Shown here: piece after piece, positions 6,779-9,422 of the stretch | Layout: each line of letters starts with the position of its first letter | How positions within the stretch are numbered: the stretch's first letter is position 1 | DNA from: Bryobacterales bacterium | Lineage (GTDB): Bacteria; Acidobacteriota; Terriglobia; Bryobacterales; Bryobacteraceae | DNA length: 9,422 nucleotides | Reading direction: 5' to 3' | Assembly (NCBI GenBank): GCA_003164075.1 | Contig: PLRZ01000698.1 | Span: 4,832-14,253 of the forward strand | Position numbers and translations under genes: made by a program | The notes under the pieces: generated by a model | The model's input: the letters and a program-made list of their open reading frames with translations, nothing else | Told to the model about the DNA's origin: nothing | Databases searched by the model: none

Positions 6779-7168
6779 GATTTGAGGCCCTCTTTTCTTC
6801 GTTTGCGCCTATGGTACAACGGATAAGCTTGGTTTGGGTATAGGTCAGCCGTTAGCAAGACAGTGTTCCACATAAGGGTAGGTTTCAGACGGGCCGAAGT
6901 GTTGGACGGCGAGAGTTCCTTCATGAATCCCGGGCGTGGAAATGGCGCGGTTATATCAAAATTAATATATACTGGTTGGAATGGAACGGAAGGCGGTCCG
7001 ATGGATGGGAGACTCGCGGATGCGACTGCGCGGAAGCCGAAAACTAGAGTGTGCTCTGCCAGGCCAAACTCAGCGTAGGAGACTACACGCTCACGTGGAC
7101 TGCTTCCGACCGGCGACGATCCGCTTAGAACGCGCGGCGATCCGGCGATGGTGCGGATATCGCGGGCA
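6779..7168. other. Apparently non-coding stretch with an AT-rich patch
   Basis: I see no convincing gene in these 390 bases. They include the upstream region of the short ORF at 6458-6778 and an AT-rich patch at about 6951-6973 (TTATATCAAAATTAATATAT), unusual against the GC-rich background. There is also a segment at 6863-6890 resembling 5672-5699 on the same strand. A 202-codon open frame crosses the region on the minus strand (6580-7188), but its composition is not protein-like. A short + strand frame at 7048-7119 contains KLSVGDYTLTWTAS before a stop and could be the scrap of a lost gene. Confidence 0.5.
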
Positions 7169-9109
7169 TCACTGTATCGCCACCGCATCGGACAGCTTCA
7201 GAAACTCAATGGCCTTTTCGAGTACTTCGTCACGGCCCTCGCGGATCCCGGAAATCGTCGGTGCGACCCAAACCTGCGGTAGAATCCCGACATCCTGCAA
7301 CGGACGGCCATCGGCATGACGCATTTCGTCAGCCGCGAAATTGACCTGGACGCCGCCGGGCAAAATGGTATTGGTAACTTCCCCGACGGCGCCCCTGGTT
7401 GGCGTGCCAATGAACGTTGGGTTCGCAGCCGCCTCCAGTTGCAGACACACAACCTCCGGCCGGCTAACGGCACTGGCATCGATCAAGACCGCGACGCGGC
7501 GCGAATAGCGCGGCTTGTCGCTCGGCATCACCTTCTCCACTGTCGATTGAACGATTGCCAAGTCGGGGTCGGGCCCGTGCCACACGCGGCGGCGAATCAG
7601 GACCGCGGGCACCGCATCTTGAGCGAATCGTGGGGCATATCTGGAGAAACCGGCGTCGGGATACCCGCGCAAGTCCAGGATTAGACCGGGGGTTTTCATG
7701 ATCGCATCGAAGGCTTTGTCGATGTCGCCCTCGGGGAGCCGCGCCAAATCAATGTAGCCGTATCCGCTTGGTAAAGCCTGATAAGTCGGGGTTGCGCGGT
7801 GGAACTCGATCGGCGTAGTCCTAGCCAGCTTGACGTCCGCCAGTTTCCCATCGGCCTTCATGACACGTACGTTAACGCTTGTTCCGTCTCCCGCTAGCAG
7901 GAACTGATTGATCGTCAGCAGCCCTCCCTGCGGGGTGGAATGGGGATACATGTCCATTAGAAGCTTGCGTCTCTGTTCCACTGGCTGCCCGTCGATGGCC
8001 ACAATGATATCGCCACGCTCGACATCCTCCGTTCCTGGACCGACTTCCCGCACAACTGACTGTCCGTCTACGGGCCATACGGCCACCGGCGGCGCGCTCC
8101 CCAACTGTCTCCAGAATTCTGGGATCCAGGTGTGAGAATCGTTGGTCTTGGAAGCCAGCCGGGCGATCGTGAAAACGTAATCGCGCCAGTTTGATGCGGA
8201 CTCAAATTGGGGGATGAACTCGGAGAGAAACGTGTCCCAGTTTGGAATGTTCTCGGGAAACCCGTAGAAGAAGTGGATCGTATTCCACAACCGCGCCAAG
8301 GCCAGCAGGCGCTCCTCTCTTGATGGAAGGGAATTGCCATAGGTCTTCTCGGCGGTCACCAGTTCCGCTGGGGAGGAGACCGGCTCCGCCGTCCGGATGG
8401 TCACGCGGATTCCACCGGGCAACTCGGCGGTGTATGCCGGTGTCGGACCGACTGCTTCCCAAGCTGCATAGTACCCGCGGCCTGTGCCCTCCACCTGTGG
8501 ATAGTAACCGCTACGTACAAGGCGCTGCTGGTGGGGTGCTGGGTCGAGGGCTGGCGTTTCGTCTCCGCGGAGCACCCTGGTCTCGGGATCCTGCAGTTCA
8601 CCGAGCATGCTTGCGGTCGCGGCACGATACGCTTCCACTGTTTCCGCGGCTTCGACCCTCGGAATCGCCCTCAACAACGCTGCGTCCCAATCGACGCCAC
8701 CGCGGACCACGTAAGGATGGAAGAACTTTACCACGCCCCACAGACGAAACAAACCAGAGAGACGGTTGATCCGTTCGGCATCGGGTTTGGGCTGGACGCG
8801 CGACGCCACGAAATCGACTCCTTCGAGGTTCAGGCGGATGTGCTCGCCGTCAATCCGTCCATTGAACGGAACCTCGATCAGCTTGCCGCGCACGGGTAAC
8901 ATGACCAAAAGCGAAACTGCATCGCCTTGCACCGTGCCCTTCCTAATCTGCGTGAGCATGTCATTCATCTGCACAGTGCCAGTCAGCGATCCACCACTCT
9001 GGTGCAGTGAGAGGTTGAACTCGACTTTCTGCGATTGGACGGAAACGATAGCGTGCCATTGGCCTGTCAGGTCTACGGCCAACGCGAGAAACATCAAGAC
9101 ACCGATCAT
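7169..9109 (-). CDS. S41-family protease-like protein with duplicated helical segment and PDZ-like region
   Basis: This encodes 646 residues from the ATG at 9107-9109. The frame extends to a TTG at 9145, but a TATAAT box just before the ATG favours the shorter start. A short hydrophobic segment (MIGVLMFLALAV) suggests export. Residues about 13-103 are a beta-rich GQW...SLTGTVQ...GRIDG domain common in acidobacterial secreted proteins. Two related helical segments follow: LWGVVKFFHPY to DPET (about 122-177) and LWNTIHFFYGF to DSHT (about 274-327). PDZ-like sequence lies at about 343-430 (GDIIVAIDGQPV). The S41 core has GYGYIDLARLPEGD, LDLRGYP and IDASAVSRPE with Ser549 at the nucleophile position. 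His326 (DSHT) fits the tricorn-like histidine. The Lys of the CtpA-type Ser-Lys dyad is not seen where expected (IGTPTRGAVG, 567-576). It is probably an exported peptidase, or an inactive relative. A ParE-like gene lies upstream on the same strand. Confidence 0.9.
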   Translation of the reverse strand: MIGVLMFLALAVDLTGQWHAIVSVQSQKVEFNLSLHQSGGSLTGTVQMNDMLTQIRKGTVQGDAVSLLVMLPVRGKLIEVPFNGRIDGEHIRLNLEGVDFVASRVQPKPDAERINRLSGLFRLWGVVKFFHPYVVRGGVDWDAALLRAIPRVEAAETVEAYRAATASMLGELQDPETRVLRGDETPALDPAPHQQRLVRSGYYPQVEGTGRGYYAAWEAVGPTPAYTAELPGGIRVTIRTAEPVSSPAELVTAEKTYGNSLPSREERLLALARLWNTIHFFYGFPENIPNWDTFLSEFIPQFESASNWRDYVFTIARLASKTNDSHTWIPEFWRQLGSAPPVAVWPVDGQSVVREVGPGTEDVERGDIIVAIDGQPVEQRRKLLMDMYPHSTPQGGLLTINQFLLAGDGTSVNVRVMKADGKLADVKLARTTPIEFHRATPTYQALPSGYGYIDLARLPEGDIDKAFDAIMKTPGLILDLRGYPDAGFSRYAPRFAQDAVPAVLIRRRVWHGPDPDLAIVQSTVEKVMPSDKPRYSRRVAVLIDASAVSRPEVVCLQLEAAANPTFIGTPTRGAVGEVTNTILPGGVQVNFAADEMRHADGRPLQDVGILPQVWVAPTISGIREGRDEVLEKAIEFLKLSDAVAIQ

Positions 9110-9115
9110 GTAGGG

Positions 9116-9145
9116 ATTATATGTGGTCACAACTTCCACCGCCAA
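9116..9145 (-). promoter_or_regulatory. Promoter candidate for the S41 gene, possibly leaderless
   Basis: On the minus strand, TATAAT (complement of 9116-9121) lies exactly 6 bp before the ATG at 9109, preceded after an 18-bp spacer by TTGGCG (9140-9145). A perfect -10 box at that distance would start transcription at or next to the ATG, giving an mRNA without a leader. This fits the absence of a Shine-Dalgarno sequence before any candidate start, and it argues against the upstream TTG start, which would lie inside the -35 box. Confidence 0.5.
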
Positions 9146-9234
9146 CGCTCAAAACAACCGGCAGTCTCGGAAAATGGGCAGCGGCGATCAAGTTGACGAG
9201 AAACGCCGGACGCTGATATCTGACGGTCGAAGGT

Positions 9235-9422
9235 TTAGGTCCTACCTGACGGCGTAGCGTTTACGAAATCTCTTGCGCCATGAACGACACAGATCACCTG
9301 TATTGGCCTCGCTTCCCAGACGTACGCGATTACGTAAGAATAAAAGTTCCAGAAGCGATATTTCCTGCTGAGGAGTTCGTCCTGGTAGTGGCCGATGCCG
9401 GGAGAGAGCGCCAAGGTCCGGA
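9235..9422 (-). CDS. ParE/RelE-superfamily toxin, C-terminal part (cut by window edge)
   Basis: Reading the minus strand from 9420 gives 61 codons and a TAA (complement of 9235-9237). The sequence shows the C-terminal half of a ParE-type toxin: PGIGHYQDEL, RFWNFYSYVIAYV, RPIQVICVVHGARDF. These match the family's pattern of P-G-x-G-H near the hairpin, R-F/x-W-x-V-x-S/x-Y-x-I-x-Y, then P-I-x-I-x-x-V-x-H-G-A-R-D. Family members are about 95-105 residues, so some 40 N-terminal residues and the start lie beyond the right edge. ParE-type toxins usually act on DNA gyrase and RelE types cleave mRNA on ribosomes; which applies here cannot be told. The antitoxin gene is normally directly upstream, outside this window. 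The S41 gene begins 125 bp downstream on the same strand. Confidence 0.8.
   Translation of the reverse strand, partial: RTLALSPGIGHYQDELLSRKYRFWNFYSYVIAYVWEARPIQVICVVHGARDFVNATPSGRT

Noticed and set aside
6951..6973. AT-rich patch as a promoter
   Set aside because: TATACT at 6968-6973 has no -35 partner at the right distance and no convincing gene follows.
7048..7119. + strand fragment containing KLSVGDYTLTWTAS
   Set aside because: It faintly resembles beta-domain segments of acidobacterial secreted proteins, but 24 codons between stops with no flanking similarity are too little for a pseudogene call.
6580..7188. 202-codon minus-strand frame across the intergenic region
   Set aside because: Composition is not protein-like, it overlaps the end of the S41 gene, and it has no ribosome site or domain.
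9280..9422. + strand frame starting MNDTDHLYWPRF and open to the window edge
   Set aside because: First considered as a new gene, but the opposite strand encodes clear ParE motifs, so this is its shadow.

Overview
The window looks like chromosomal DNA from an acidobacterium of the Bryobacterales/'Candidatus Solibacter' type. Three things suggest this. The DNA is GC-rich. A large secreted protein has BACON repeats, discoidin-like domains and a C-terminal module resembling the Solibacter-type domain (TIGR03437). A membrane-anchored protein starts with the acidobacterial 'KEY/VFxRxPxFxPxxDxxVRVExRRLR' module. The lineage is inferred from protein style, not from a search.

Layout from left to right. 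Positions 1-129 (+) are the last 42 codons of an unrecognised gene. It converges on a 1059-residue secreted adhesin-like protein (152-3331, -). A 125-bp divergent intergenic region carries a 13-bp palindrome overlapping a tandem 10-bp repeat. A membrane-tethered putative regulator follows (3457-4872, +). It has an N-terminal cytoplasmic module, one transmembrane helix and a periplasmic domain with two DxDGDG-type loops. Next is a two-gene overlapping pair (4967-5167 and 5115-5633, +). It encodes a 66-residue partner and a small MNT/AbiEii-like nucleotidyltransferase, and resembles a toxin-antitoxin module. A convergent 191-bp gap holds a strong hairpin and possible mobile-element debris.

On the minus strand lie a six-helix membrane protein (5825-6397, probably DUF7010-like) and, upstream of it, a short ORF that may be a gene remnant (6458-6778). 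Then comes about 390 bp of apparently non-coding DNA with an AT-rich patch. A large S41-family protease-like protein (7169-9109, -) has an N-terminal beta domain, two copies of the helical S41 segment, a PDZ-like segment and a C-terminal S41 core. It appears to be read from a promoter whose TATAAT box ends 6 bp before the ATG, so its mRNA may be leaderless. At the right edge, on the minus strand, are the last 61 codons of a ParE/RelE-superfamily toxin (9235-9422). Its 5' end and any antitoxin lie outside the window.

The genes do not form one pathway. The most suggestive links are the membrane regulator divergent from the secreted mosaic protein across a palindromic site, and two toxin-antitoxin-like loci about 3.6 kb apart. 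No RNA genes, CRISPR arrays or intact insertion sequences were seen.
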